Translations under genes and position numbers: made by a program
Notes under the pieces: generated by a model
What the model was told of the DNA's origin: nothing
The model's input: only the letters and a program-made list of their open reading frames with translations
Database searches by the model: none
Shown: piece by piece, positions 1-8,700 of the stretch
Numbering within the stretch: position 1 is the first letter of the stretch
Layout of the letters: each line of letters begins with the position of its first letter
Assembly (NCBI GenBank): GCA_964513565.1
Contig: CAZENE010000007.1
Location: 1 to 64,000 of the forward strand
Length of the DNA stretch: 64,000 nt
Reading direction: 5' to 3'
DNA from: Delta-02 sp964513565
GTDB taxonomy: Bacteria > Desulfobacterota > Syntrophorhabdia > Syntrophorhabdales > Syntrophorhabdaceae

Positions 1-156
1 CTCATGCGCTTCGTGTGCCTCGGACCGGGATTTTGCTTACCGCTTCCTTCAGACCCCGCCTCGCGGCGGCAGCCCTTGCGGTTCGGCTAATGGTTCCCGT
101 CATCAGGGTCCATAGAGGACTTTCACCTCCAAGTCAGTGCGCCCTGCCGGGCGCAC
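1..156 (-). mobile_element. Group II intron, 5' end (domain I), cut by window edge
   Basis: Read on the minus strand, position 156 downward starts GTGCGCCCGGCAGGGCGCAC, which fits the GUGYG 5' boundary of group II introns and folds as a perfect 8-bp hairpin (137-156). It continues with typical domain I text: GGAGGTGAAAGTCCTC, then an AGCC.AACCGCAAGGG block, then GAGGCGGGGTCTGAAGGAAG. These blocks match my memory of bacterial reverse-transcriptase-encoding group II introns. The intron would run off the left edge, so any reverse transcriptase/maturase and domains V-VI lie outside. It begins three bases after the T-run of an intrinsic terminator, the usual target of class C introns; the class itself is inference. 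Confidence 0.82.
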
Positions 157-159
157 CAC

Positions 160-190
160 AAAAAAACCCCGCTTCCTTACGAAAGCGGGG
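160..190 (-). terminator. Intrinsic terminator of the 210-758 gene and likely intron target
   Basis: The stem CCCCGCTT (167-174) pairs with AAGCGGGG (183-190) around an 8-base loop. On the minus strand it is followed by seven T (166-160), giving a textbook Rho-independent terminator for the secreted-protein gene just upstream on that strand. The group II intron boundary lies three bases further on. Confidence 0.9.
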
Positions 191-209
191 CTCGCTATGT
201 TCTAGGAGG

Positions 210-758
210 TTATTTTGCTCCTTCTTTCTTTTCCTCTTTCTTTGGTGCGTCTGTTTTTGCCTTGGCAGGCTTTTTCTCATCTGCAGGTTTCTGCTCGCCG
301 GTCGCGACTTCTTTCTTCTCCGTCTTCGGTTTCGCTACTCCTTCTTTTTTGGCGGCTTTTGCCTTCTTTGCTCCTGCGATCTTTGTAACGTTCAGTTTAC
401 CTTTTTTGTAAACCATGACAACTTTGTCGCCAACCGAGATATCAGCGGCGCTTTTGTAGCCCTTGAACTGGGCATCACTCACGTCGAAGGATACCACTTC
501 TTTGCCGCGCTGAACGCTGACAGTCTTAGATGCGGAGTCCATCGCCATTACTTTACCCACAAAACCGGCCATTGGTTTCGCTTTCGGTTTCGCTGCGGCG
601 GGTTTTTCTGCATCGGTGGCGGCTTTTTCTTCTTTTACCGGCTCTGCTTTCTCAGCTGCGGGTTTTTCAGGAGTTTTTGCTTTCTCCTGAGCAAAACCGG
701 TGCTGACGAAAGCTATGCCGATCAGCATGACAAGTACAAACAATAAAACCTTTTTCAT
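210..758 (-). CDS. Secreted or periplasmic K/A/E-rich protein of unknown function
   Basis: 182 residues. An N-terminal signal peptide (MKK, hydrophobic core, cleavage near the FAQ at residues 22-24) is visible. Residues ~25-60 are low-complexity Lys/Ala/Glu/Pro. A compact central segment (~63-130) contains GFVGKVMAMD and VGDKVVMVYKKGK and looks like a small beta-barrel of the DUF5666 or OB-like kind. The C-terminal ~50 residues are again K/E/A-rich and highly charged. A strong GGAGG precedes the ATG, and an intrinsic terminator follows, so it is a single-gene transcript. The low-complexity tails could bind nucleic acid or envelope polymers, but nothing shows this. I do not recognise a named family. 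Confidence 0.75.
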   Translation of the reverse strand: MKKVLLFVLVMLIGIAFVSTGFAQEKAKTPEKPAAEKAEPVKEEKAATDAEKPAAAKPKAKPMAGFVGKVMAMDSASKTVSVQRGKEVVSFDVSDAQFKGYKSAADISVGDKVVMVYKKGKLNVTKIAGAKKAKAAKKEGVAKPKTEKKEVATGEQKPADEKKPAKAKTDAPKKEEKKEGAK

Positions 759-960
759 AACCCCTTCCTCCTATTGAGATTGTTGAATATTATTGTTTAA
801 ATCTTTAAACTTTTGATAGCATCATGTCAAGAGCTTTCAGTGAAGGAACCGCGTTTGCTCGAACTTTTTTTAACATGACGGGCACTTTGCAAGGCAATAG
901 TTATACATGGTATATCGCTATCCCGTGAACACTCCGCCTCCCGGCCCCCTGGTCATTTTT

Positions 961-989
961 TTGACACCAGTTTAAAAGGGCATTAAACT
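961..989 (+). promoter_or_regulatory. uvrB promoter, leaderless type
   Basis: TTGACA (961-966), a 17-base spacer and TAAACT (984-989) form a near-consensus sigma70 promoter. The uvrB ATG is at 998, 8 bases after the -10 box, so the transcript should start at or within 1-3 bases of the start codon. No Shine-Dalgarno is present and no LexA-type CTG-N10-CAG box was seen here. Confidence 0.7.
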
Positions 990-997
990 ATTGGACT

Positions 998-2986
998 ATG
1001 CCCCGTTTCAAACTCGTAAGCGGTTATGAAGCCAAAGGCGACCAGCCGGAGGCGATTGATATGATTTCGACTAATATTATTCAAGCTATACCTCACCAGG
1101 TACTCCTCGGCGTCACCGGTTCGGGCAAGACATTCACTATGGCCAATGTGATCGAGCGCGTGAACAGGCCAACGCTCATAATCTCTCATAACAAAACCCT
1201 AGCCGCGCAGCTTTACGCAGAGTTCAAAACACTCTTTCCGGAAAACGAGGTCCATTTTTTCGTCAGCTATTACGACTATTATCAGCCGGAAGCGTACATC
1301 CCGTCTTCCGATACGTTCATCGAGAAAGACTCATCGATCAACGAAGAGATCGACCGGCTAAGACTGCTTGCAACGAACGCCCTTTTCGAACGGGAGGATA
1401 TTATTATAGTCGCGAGTGTCTCGTGTATTTACGGCATCGGCTCACCGGAAACATATTACGGGATGCTGCTCCATATCGAAGACGGACAGGCTATCGAGCG
1501 ACAGGCAATACTGACAAAACTCGTTCAATGCCAGTATGAGCGTAACGATATTGATTTCTACAGGGGGAAGTTCCGCATCCGTGGCGGGACTATCGACGTA
1601 TACCCCCCGTACGAAGAGGACAGGGCCTTCAGGATCATTCACGATGAAGACAGGATCACGTCACTTTCGAGCATCGATCCCCTGACAGGGAAGGTCCTTG
1701 AAAGGTTCCGCCGGTTAACGATATTTCCTACCACCCATTACGTCATGCCAAGGGAAACGATAGAGCGCGCGATCCAGTCAATAGGTGAGGAGCTCAACCA
1801 GCATCTCGAGGTGCTGAGGTCCCACGATAAGCTTCTCGAGGCACAACGGCTTGAGATGCGAACCCGGTACGATCTCGAGATGCTTGCCGAACTCGGCTAT
1901 TGCTCCGGCATTGAAAATTACTCGCGGCATTTCACGGGAAGGTCCCCCGGGGAGCCGCCGCCGACGCTTATGGACTACCTTCCCGAGAATGCCCTGATAA
2001 TGATCGACGAAAGCCACGTATCCGTACCCCAGTTGGCAGCCATGTACCGCGGGGACAGGTCACGCAAGACAACGCTGGTGGAGCACGGTTTCCGGCTCCC
2101 CTCCGCCCTTGATAACCGCCCGTTGACATTTGAAGAGTTTGAGACGCGCAAAAAGCAGGTCATCTATATCTCCGCAACTCCGGCCCAGTATGAATTGATA
2201 AAGTCTCGCGGACATATTGCGGAACAGATAATACGGCCAACCGGCCTCATGGATCCCGAGATCATACTAAAACCTGCAAGCAATCAGGTTGATTCGCTGA
2301 TCGTTGAGATCGGGCAGACAGTGCAAAACCATGAACGCGTCCTCGTAACAACTCTCACCAAGCGGTTTGCCGAGGACCTGACCGATTTTCTCCTCGATAA
2401 AGGTATTAAAGCCAAGTATCTTCATTCGGACATAGATACCCTCGAGAGGGTCGCCATTGTCAGGGACCTCAGGATGGGAAAATTCGACGTCCTTGTAGGC
2501 GTAAACCTTTTGCGCGAAGGGCTTGATCTCCCCGAGGTATCACTCGTCGCTATCCTTGATGCCGATAAAGAGGGATTTTTGCGGTCGCAAACCTCTCTCA
2601 TTCAGACTTGCGGGCGTGCGGCCCGGAACCTGAACGGCAAAGTAATAATGTTTGCCGACACAATGACCGAGTCTATGCGCCGCGCTATGGATGAAACCGA
2701 ACGCAGGCGCGCCGTTCAACGTGAGTATAACGAAAGAAACAACATAACCCCTCAGGGCATCAGAAAATCGATCGTCGATGTCCTGTCGTCCATTTATGAA
2801 AAAGATTACTACGAGGCCCCCGTCGACACGGTCGACAAAAAATCCTTAAAGCCAAAGCAGCTCTCAAAAATGGTCAAAAGACTAAAAAAAGAGATCGCGG
2901 AGGCGGCGAAGAAATGGGATTTTGAAAAAGCCGCCCAATTGCGGGACAGGCTCCTCACCCTCGAGAAGGCGGAGCTCACGTTGTGA
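998..2986 (+). CDS. uvrB: Excinuclease ABC subunit UvrB
   Basis: 662 residues, full length. UvrB is the helicase-like damage-verification subunit of nucleotide excision repair; it is loaded by UvrA and recruits UvrC. Visible motifs: Walker A GVTGSGKT (residues 38-45), the beta-hairpin YYDYYQPEAYIP, the DESH box (MIDESHVSVPQ), helicase motifs V-VI (GVNLLREGLDLPEV; QTCGRAARN), and a C-terminal UVR domain (KRLKKEIAEAAKKWDFEKAA) that contacts UvrC. The N-terminus FKLVSGYEAKGDQPEAI starts three residues after the ATG, and an in-frame stop lies at 962, so the start is fixed. It overlaps uvrC by 4 bases. The very short leader is described with its promoter. Confidence 0.97.
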   Translation: MPRFKLVSGYEAKGDQPEAIDMISTNIIQAIPHQVLLGVTGSGKTFTMANVIERVNRPTLIISHNKTLAAQLYAEFKTLFPENEVHFFVSYYDYYQPEAYIPSSDTFIEKDSSINEEIDRLRLLATNALFEREDIIIVASVSCIYGIGSPETYYGMLLHIEDGQAIERQAILTKLVQCQYERNDIDFYRGKFRIRGGTIDVYPPYEEDRAFRIIHDEDRITSLSSIDPLTGKVLERFRRLTIFPTTHYVMPRETIERAIQSIGEELNQHLEVLRSHDKLLEAQRLEMRTRYDLEMLAELGYCSGIENYSRHFTGRSPGEPPPTLMDYLPENALIMIDESHVSVPQLAAMYRGDRSRKTTLVEHGFRLPSALDNRPLTFEEFETRKKQVIYISATPAQYELIKSRGHIAEQIIRPTGLMDPEIILKPASNQVDSLIVEIGQTVQNHERVLVTTLTKRFAEDLTDFLLDKGIKAKYLHSDIDTLERVAIVRDLRMGKFDVLVGVNLLREGLDLPEVSLVAILDADKEGFLRSQTSLIQTCGRAARNLNGKVIMFADTMTESMRRAMDETERRRAVQREYNERNNITPQGIRKSIVDVLSSIYEKDYYEAPVDTVDKKSLKPKQLSKMVKRLKKEIAEAAKKWDFEKAAQLRDRLLTLEKAELTL

Positions 2987-4593
2987 TCGCGGAAATTATT
3001 ATTGACGGGCTGCCAGAATCCCCGGGCGTCTACCTTTTCAAGGATACCGCAGAAAAAATAATCTATGTCGGCAAGGCAAGGAATATTCGTGACAGGGTCA
3101 GGAGTTATTTTCGCAACGATGTAAAGGACGCCAAGACAAAATTGCTCGTGGAGAGCATACAGCTTGTTGATTTTATCCTGACGGCTAATGAAAAAGAGGC
3201 GTTCCTTCTCGAAAACAACCTAATCAAGCAGCATACCCCAAAGTACAATATCATCCTTAAAGATGACAAATCCTATTTATCTCTCAAACTTACAATAAAA
3301 GATAAATATCCCGCCCTGTTCGCAACACGTAAAATAGTTGACGACGGTTCGATATATTTCGGACCATACCCGCACGGTCGGGAGGTCAGGGATATCCTGA
3401 GACTGATGCAGCAGCTTTACCCGATCAGGAAATGTAAGGAATCGATATTTCGCAGGAGAAAGAGGACATGTATGCTCTTTGAGCTTAAAAAATGCCCGGG
3501 CCCCTGTGTTATGCCCGTCGATGAGACCGAATATGCAAAGACGATAAACCAGGTGAGAGATTTTTTATCGGGAAGGGATGAAAAGGTTTTAAAGACGATT
3601 GAGGCCGACATTGCAGACAGGATTGCTTCGTGGGATTTCGAATCGGCACAGGTTCTCAAGGAGCGTTATCTGGCCATAAAGGCCATGACGGAGAAGCAGC
3701 ACGTCCATGAACATTTCGGAAAAAACCGTGATATTTGGGCCTTCTCGGACCGCGCGAAGATCGTCTCGATCGTTGTCCTGACAGTACGGGGCGGAGTGCT
3801 TCTCTCGCGTCGATTATACAAGGAAAGCTTCTATGCCGGGAATGCCGGTGAAACCTTGATGACATTTCTTTTCCAGTATTATACGGCGCGGCCGATTCCG
3901 GACGAGATCATTCTTTCCGAGGAACTGACGGAAGACAGGGACATCATGGAAAAATATCTCACTGAGACGAAAAAGGGACCTGTAAAGATACTCGGCCCCG
4001 GTCACAGGGGAGTCGGGGACATGGTCCGTCTTGCTATCGAGAATCTTCATGAGCCGGAGACCCTTCCCCTCGACCAGGCATTTAAAGAAGCATTGCGGTT
4101 AAAAATTTCCCCTCAGCGTGTTGAAATATACGACATCTCGCATATAAGCGGGAAAAACCCGACAGGCGCGATGGTTGTGTTCAAGGGCTTCAAGCCGGCC
4201 AGGGACCAGTACCGCGTATTTCATGTCCGCGGCAAGGAAACGCTCGATGATGTGGCGATGATAACCGAGGTCCTGACCCGGAGGGTAAACAATGTTGAAC
4301 TCGGCCCATTACCCGACCTCTATATAATAGACGGCGGCAAGGGACAGCTTTCTGCCGCACATAAGGTTTTGAGGTCGCACGATATTAATACCGATATAAT
4401 ATCTATCGCCAAGGGAGAAGGGCGAAAACGCATGGAGGATGTGATCTATATTCCGGCGCGAAAGAACCACCTGGCACTCCCAAAGGCCTCCGCAGTCTTC
4501 AAGGAGATCGTGAAAATGCGCGATGAAGCCCATCGTTTCGCGGTATCGTCACACAGGCGATGGAGGAAGAAAGAGAACCTGAGAAAATCGTAA
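2983..4593 (+). CDS. uvrC: Excinuclease ABC subunit UvrC, lacking the C-terminal HhH region
   Basis: 536 residues, against about 600 for typical UvrC. UvrC makes the two incisions of nucleotide excision repair. The N-terminal GIY-YIG domain (SPGVYLFKD, IYVGKARNIRDRVRSYF), the Cys-rich segment (CKESIFRRRKRTCM; KKCPGPCV), the UVR motif and the RNase H-like endonuclease domain (EIYDISHISG, YIIDGGKGQL, RDEAHRFA) are all present. The protein stops just after RDEAHRFAVSSHR, where other UvrC proteins continue into a double helix-hairpin-helix of some 60 residues. The stop codon TAA lies inside a heptad repeat. GTG start overlaps the uvrB stop. The N-terminal and RNase H-like nucleases look intact; the effect on DNA binding is inferred. 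Confidence 0.95.
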   Translation: MIAEIIIDGLPESPGVYLFKDTAEKIIYVGKARNIRDRVRSYFRNDVKDAKTKLLVESIQLVDFILTANEKEAFLLENNLIKQHTPKYNIILKDDKSYLSLKLTIKDKYPALFATRKIVDDGSIYFGPYPHGREVRDILRLMQQLYPIRKCKESIFRRRKRTCMLFELKKCPGPCVMPVDETEYAKTINQVRDFLSGRDEKVLKTIEADIADRIASWDFESAQVLKERYLAIKAMTEKQHVHEHFGKNRDIWAFSDRAKIVSIVVLTVRGGVLLSRRLYKESFYAGNAGETLMTFLFQYYTARPIPDEIILSEELTEDRDIMEKYLTETKKGPVKILGPGHRGVGDMVRLAIENLHEPETLPLDQAFKEALRLKISPQRVEIYDISHISGKNPTGAMVVFKGFKPARDQYRVFHVRGKETLDDVAMITEVLTRRVNNVELGPLPDLYIIDGGKGQLSAAHKVLRSHDINTDIISIAKGEGRKRMEDVIYIPARKNHLALPKASAVFKEIVKMRDEAHRFAVSSHRRWRKKENLRKS

Positions 4594-4660
4594 ATCGTGA
4601 ATCGTAAGAAACAAAATGCACTCCACTATTTGCGTTTTACGATTTACGCTTTTACGATCT
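4585..4660. repeat. Heptad-repeat locus A, inverted arms
   Basis: Left arm 4585-4605 is AAATCGT, AAATCGT, GAATCGT in perfect 7-base register. The right arm 4631-4660 carries the inverse (ACGATTT and ACGCTTTTACGATCT), with a 25-base spacer. The left arm supplies the uvrC stop codon and the right arm the last codons and stop of the convergent histidine kinase gene. A transcript from either side could fold into a long hairpin. Confidence 0.85.
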
Positions 4661-6571
4661 GGACAGCACTTCGCCAATTATTGCCAGCGCGTTGTCATCT
4701 TTAAAAGGTTTGTCGAGAAAACCGTCGACCTTGAGTTCCTGCAGTTTTTCCCTTTGCCGCTCACTCATAAAGCCGCTTGCTATAATTACTTTCGTTTCTG
4801 TTTTTTCCTCGCGAATGAGGCGCAGTATCTCATCTCCTTTTATGCCTGGCATGATGACATCGAGAACGACAAGGTCGATCGTGTCCCTGTTCTCCCGGTA
4901 GATCCGGAGTGCGTCCTCGCCATTTCCCGCCTCAAGGAGCGTTGCTCCCTTATCCAGCAGGTAATTCCTGAGCAATTCCCTGATAAGGTACTCGTCGTCA
5001 ACGATAAGGATCTTCTTGTTTTTGATCGCCTCTTCCACCGGCTTGTGCGGCATCTGCACTCCGGCAGCCGACTGCACCGGGGGGACCGGCAGGTAAAGCT
5101 CGAAACAGGTCCCCTTCTCCGGCTCACTTTTGATCTCGATGAATCCTCCATGCTCCTTGATAACTCTGTCCACAAGATAAAGACCCATACCAAGGTTGAC
5201 ATCCTCTTCTTTGGTCGAAAAATAGGGTTCGAATATTTTATGGCGGAGAGTTTCATCGATGCCTCTTCCGGTATCCTCTATCTGAACACAGATACGGTCC
5301 TGCTCATATTTCTCGGTCGAAACCCGGAGAGTGCCGTTTCCGTTCATCGCATCCCTGGCATTCATAAACAGGTTCAGAAAAACATTCTGGAGTTCGGCTT
5401 CATCGCCTCTAACGGCAGGCAGCATACTGTCAAATTCGCTCACGACCTTTATACCGTGAAAACTTTTCTTTATCAGGAAAAGGACATCGTCGAGAAGCAG
5501 ATTTATATCCACCAGACCGGTTGATTTCTTCTGCCTCCGTGAAAAATTCAACAGATGCTTTGTCAGCCCTGAAGCGCGCTGGGCGGAATGCTCTATAGCC
5601 TCCGCGTACCGGCCAAGCTGAACATCATTGACCATTTTTTTTATCAGCGCGGCATAACCAAGGATGCCCGTGAGCATGTTATTGAAATCGTGTGCGATAC
5701 CGCCGGCAAGCATGCCAACGCTCTCATTCCTCTTTCGGACGAATCTCTCCTCTTCGCTCGCTTTGAGCGCAACAACGTCCTTAAAAATTATGGCCAGCCA
5801 TTCCCCGCCCCGTTTTTCAGGGACAATGAAGCTTTCGACGCGGTACACCCGGTAATTATCGTCCAATCTATAATTTATTTCTCCTGTGAAAGTCTGCCGG
5901 TCCCTCACGAGGTCTTCGGGAAGTCCCGGTATAGCCTTGTCAACCCGCTCGTTTAGCAAGAAACCCTTTGTGGTTTCAAATTGCCGCTTCGCTTTTCGGT
6001 TTGCGTAACCGATGCATCCATTCGCGTCCACCAGTATAAGCGGATCGGGAAACGATTCGAGAACGCTTTCAAACATGGAATGATCTTCACACCTGGCAGC
6101 GACGCGTGTACCGCGTATCAACAGCATGGCGTAGAACTCGCTGATTATCTCAAGTTCGCGTACTTGTGAAGATTTCAGTTCTATATTGTACCGCTTTCCG
6201 AGAATAAGGTATCCTATGGTCCCGAAGTGACGCTTTATCATATAAATGTATAGGGTCCCGTATTCGGGATGGTCCTCCATGATGGCCGATTTTCCCGTCC
6301 TGGCCTTTACATGCGCTACATCCTCATGGTCGATGGGCGCAAACGTGCTGTCGATGGCATAGAAACCCTGCCGGGCAATGCCGTCGAGGTTGACGATTAT
6401 CGAGCACGTATCAAAAAATGACTCTTCTATGAAGATCCTGGGGGCCTCACTGATCAACAGGTCTTCATTGAGTTCCATAATGCGCATAATTACGGAATAA
6501 TTGTCTATGGCCCTCTGATAAAAGTTCCATCCTACTTTCATCGTCTCTGTTCGGGCGTCATTCCAGTTCAT
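4652..6571 (-). CDS. Hybrid sensor histidine kinase (GAF-like, PAS, HisKA, HATPase, receiver)
   Basis: 639 residues, no obvious membrane segment, so likely cytoplasmic. Residues ~1-160 resemble a GAF-type sensor. A PAS domain follows (~165-270; DPLILVDANGCIGYANRKA). The HisKA motif GGIAHDFNN has the phosphoacceptor His294. The ATPase domain shows NVFLNLFMNARDAM, DTGRGID and GMGLYLV. A C-terminal receiver starts near 520 (ILIVDDEYLIRELL) with predicted phospho-Asp571 in VVLDVIMPG and a conserved Lys in DKPFKDD. It overlaps the upstream HDOD gene by 4 bases, so the two are co-translated and probably act together. The stimulus and output are unknown. The last codons come from heptad locus A. Confidence 0.92.
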   Translation of the reverse strand: MNWNDARTETMKVGWNFYQRAIDNYSVIMRIMELNEDLLISEAPRIFIEESFFDTCSIIVNLDGIARQGFYAIDSTFAPIDHEDVAHVKARTGKSAIMEDHPEYGTLYIYMIKRHFGTIGYLILGKRYNIELKSSQVRELEIISEFYAMLLIRGTRVAARCEDHSMFESVLESFPDPLILVDANGCIGYANRKAKRQFETTKGFLLNERVDKAIPGLPEDLVRDRQTFTGEINYRLDDNYRVYRVESFIVPEKRGGEWLAIIFKDVVALKASEEERFVRKRNESVGMLAGGIAHDFNNMLTGILGYAALIKKMVNDVQLGRYAEAIEHSAQRASGLTKHLLNFSRRQKKSTGLVDINLLLDDVLFLIKKSFHGIKVVSEFDSMLPAVRGDEAELQNVFLNLFMNARDAMNGNGTLRVSTEKYEQDRICVQIEDTGRGIDETLRHKIFEPYFSTKEEDVNLGMGLYLVDRVIKEHGGFIEIKSEPEKGTCFELYLPVPPVQSAAGVQMPHKPVEEAIKNKKILIVDDEYLIRELLRNYLLDKGATLLEAGNGEDALRIYRENRDTIDLVVLDVIMPGIKGDEILRLIREEKTETKVIIASGFMSERQREKLQELKVDGFLDKPFKDDNALAIIGEVLSRS

Positions 6572-7386
6572 CGGGCATCCAATTGCATAAACTTCATTAT
6601 TTTATTGACCTCGAACGCTATAGTGTCGCGTTCTTTGTCCAGTATTAATGCTTCGTTCGACTTGCTTCCCAGCGTCCTGGCAAAGAAACGGTCGGATGCG
6701 CCCACAAGCCTGAGAAGTCCGTCATTATGATGAGGCAGTTCCTTATGATGATTGCGGACAACTTTCGCAAAATCGGCCGGAAACTTCCATTTCCGTGCTA
6801 TGATGTCCCCTGTTTCCTGGTGGTCTATCCCAAAATGTTCCCTTTCCAGTGCGGCGATGTCCGTTCCCGGCTTCGCCTCCCGCTGCATGGTTTTGTATTT
6901 CGGGGAAAAAGCGTAAAAAATGATCTTGCCTATATCATGAAGCAGCGATGCAGTAAATACCTTCTGGGGGTCTTCAACAAACAGGCGTTCGGATAAAATG
7001 CGGGCCGCGCATGCGACTTCGATGGAATGCTTCCAAAGGATGAGCAGGTCCTCCTCTTTGAGCTTGAGCAGTTTCATAATGCCTTCCATAAGAAGGATGC
7101 ATGTCACAATACTGCGCACTTCTTCGAATCCGATGGTAAGCATCGCGCGCTGGAGATTGAATATTTCGACGCCCCTGCTATAATATGCGGAGTTTGCAAT
7201 ACTGATTATTTTTGATGTGATCGCCTGATCGTACTTGACAATATTTGACAGGTCGTTAAAGGATGAATTGCTGTTATCGAGAACGGTGAACACTCTTTCC
7301 GCAATTGCATGCAGTGTCGGTATCATCTTGATCTCGCTCGCCCGGCTGATCAAGTGCTCTCTTGGGACCGTATTTGTGATCTGCAT
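6568..7386 (-). CDS. HDOD-domain signalling protein
   Basis: 272 residues. The HDOD fold fills most of the protein: IPTLHAIAERVF, DLSNIVKYDQAITSKIISIANSAYY, and an HD-like segment FTASLLHDIGKIIFYAF followed by HHQETGDIIARKW-type text near 190-205. HDOD proteins are non-catalytic relatives of HD phosphohydrolases that act in signalling, often beside sensor kinases. Here the ATG of the hybrid kinase overlaps this stop, making a two-gene operon. No clear Shine-Dalgarno is seen before the ATG; the region upstream (7387-7542) is shared with divergent rplC. Confidence 0.88.
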   Translation of the reverse strand: MQITNTVPREHLISRASEIKMIPTLHAIAERVFTVLDNSNSSFNDLSNIVKYDQAITSKIISIANSAYYSRGVEIFNLQRAMLTIGFEEVRSIVTCILLMEGIMKLLKLKEEDLLILWKHSIEVACAARILSERLFVEDPQKVFTASLLHDIGKIIFYAFSPKYKTMQREAKPGTDIAALEREHFGIDHQETGDIIARKWKFPADFAKVVRNHHKELPHHNDGLLRLVGASDRFFARTLGSKSNEALILDKERDTIAFEVNKIMKFMQLDAR

Positions 7387-7542
7387 ATATTAGTTCTCGG
7401 ACAAACGAAGTATTTAATTAAGTTTTTATTCCATTTTAATTTCTGGCCGGACCGGCGGCGGTAAAGGGGCATTAAGCCGAATTCATCTTGACTTTCGAGG
7501 AGTTTTTGACTATTATGTTACAATTTTTCGGAGGTGTCTACC

Positions 7543-8193
7543 ATGGCATTAGGTCTCATTGGAAAGAAAATCGGTATGTCACAGATATTTGATGAGCACG
7601 GGAATGTTATCCCCGTTACGGTTATAAAGGCCGGTCCCTGTTACGTTGTGCAGAAGAAAAGTGTGGAAAGAGAAGGCTATAATGCCGTGCAGATCGGTTT
7701 CGACGAAGTTGTAAAGATCCAGCGCGTAAATAAGCCGGCTACGGGCCATTTCAAGAAGGCGGATGTTACACCAACCAGGATCTTAAAAGAATTTAAGGCT
7801 TCATCGGAAGATCTCGGGGCAAATGAGGTTGGTTCGATCTATTCCGTCGATATCTTTGAGCCAGGCGATTTTGTAGACGTCACGGGAACATCAAAAGGCA
7901 AAGGGTTCTCGGGTGTTATAAAGCGCCACGGCTTCAAGGGTGCTCCCGCCTCACACGGCTCCCATGAGGCCTTCAGACACGGCGGCTCGATAGGCCAGAA
8001 CATGACCCCCGGGCGCACTGTGAAAGGGAAGAAAATGGCGGGGCACATGGGATCAAATAAGGTGACGGTCCAGAACCTGAAGATCGTCGATGTCCGCAGC
8101 GATGTCAACCTTCTTCTCGTTGAAGGAGCAGTCCCCGGTCCTGAAACAGGATACGTAGTCATAAAACCTGCGATCAAGAAAACGGGCAAATAA
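7543..8193 (+). CDS. rplC: Ribosomal protein L3 (uL3), encoded away from the S10 operon
   Basis: 216 residues, full length. L3 binds 23S rRNA near the peptidyl-transferase centre and is needed early in 50S assembly. The N-terminus MALGLIGKKIGMSQIF, the TGTSKGKGFSGVIKRHGF loop and the GRTVKGKKMAGHMG stretch are standard L3 signatures. The start is ATG 7543 with GGAGG at 7530-7534; an in-frame GTG at 7534 lies inside that Shine-Dalgarno and is unlikely. In most bacteria rplC sits in the S10 cluster between rpsJ and rplD. Here it stands alone: a divergent HDOD gene on one side and a terminator directly behind. Whether a second copy exists elsewhere cannot be told. Confidence 0.96.
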   Translation: MALGLIGKKIGMSQIFDEHGNVIPVTVIKAGPCYVVQKKSVEREGYNAVQIGFDEVVKIQRVNKPATGHFKKADVTPTRILKEFKASSEDLGANEVGSIYSVDIFEPGDFVDVTGTSKGKGFSGVIKRHGFKGAPASHGSHEAFRHGGSIGQNMTPGRTVKGKKMAGHMGSNKVTVQNLKIVDVRSDVNLLLVEGAVPGPETGYVVIKPAIKKTGK

Positions 8194-8217
8194 GTTCGGC
8201 ATATTGGAATAAACCAA

Positions 8218-8249
8218 ACAGGCTCCGCATTATGGAGCCTGTTTTTTTG
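8218..8249 (+). terminator. Intrinsic terminator behind rplC
   Basis: ACAGGCTCC (8218-8226) pairs with GGAGCCTGT (8234-8242) around a 7-base loop and is followed by a run of T. It lies 25 bases behind the rplC stop and closes a one-gene unit. Confidence 0.93.
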
Positions 8250-8331
8250 TTTCGTTTTACTCCTCACTCCTTACCCCTTGCTCCTTTACGGTCTTCTTGA
8301 CTTTATGCCCTCTCAAACGATAGAGTATGGC

Positions 8332-8700
8332 ATGTTCACATTATGCGTAAAAGACTCCTTTGCAGCCGCACACCGCCTCATCGGCTATAAGGGAAAATGC
8401 GAAGAGTTGCACGGGCATAATTTTATAGTGGAGATACGCGTCGCCGGGGAGACCCTTCAGGACGACGGGATGCTGATAGATTTTGCCGTCCTCAAGGGCC
8501 ATCTGCACGATATCCTAGAGGGACTGGACCATAAGTACATTAATGACATACCTTTTTTTTCCCAGCGCGCAAGCTCCGCTGAAAACATCGCGATGTACGT
8601 TTTCTCGGAAATGGATAAACGCGTCAGTGACGGCCGGGTATCGATGAAAAGTGCCCGGGTATGGGAATCCGACAGGGCCTTTGCATGCTATGAAAGATAA
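8332..8700 (+). CDS. queD: 6-carboxy-5,6,7,8-tetrahydropterin synthase (QueD family)
   Basis: 122 residues from the chosen start. QueD converts dihydroneopterin triphosphate to carboxytetrahydropterin, the second step to preQ0 and queuosine. Zinc ligands are visible as the His of FAAAHRL and the two His of ELHGHNFIV, with the catalytic Cys in GKCEELHGH. LDHKYINDI and a late Glu (VWESD) complete the active-site set. The start MFTLCVKDSFAAAH fits the family; an ATG at 8305 and a TTG at 8278 lie upstream in frame, and none has a strong Shine-Dalgarno. The stop overlaps the start of folE2, which makes the substrate, so the two enzymes are likely coupled. A 6-pyruvoyltetrahydropterin synthase role is the less likely alternative. 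Confidence 0.88.
   Translation: MFTLCVKDSFAAAHRLIGYKGKCEELHGHNFIVEIRVAGETLQDDGMLIDFAVLKGHLHDILEGLDHKYINDIPFFSQRASSAENIAMYVFSEMDKRVSDGRVSMKSARVWESDRAFACYER

Noticed and set aside
15..746. 243-codon plus-strand reading
   Set aside because: It is antisense to the secreted-protein gene and the intron; the minus gene has a signal peptide, Shine-Dalgarno and terminator.
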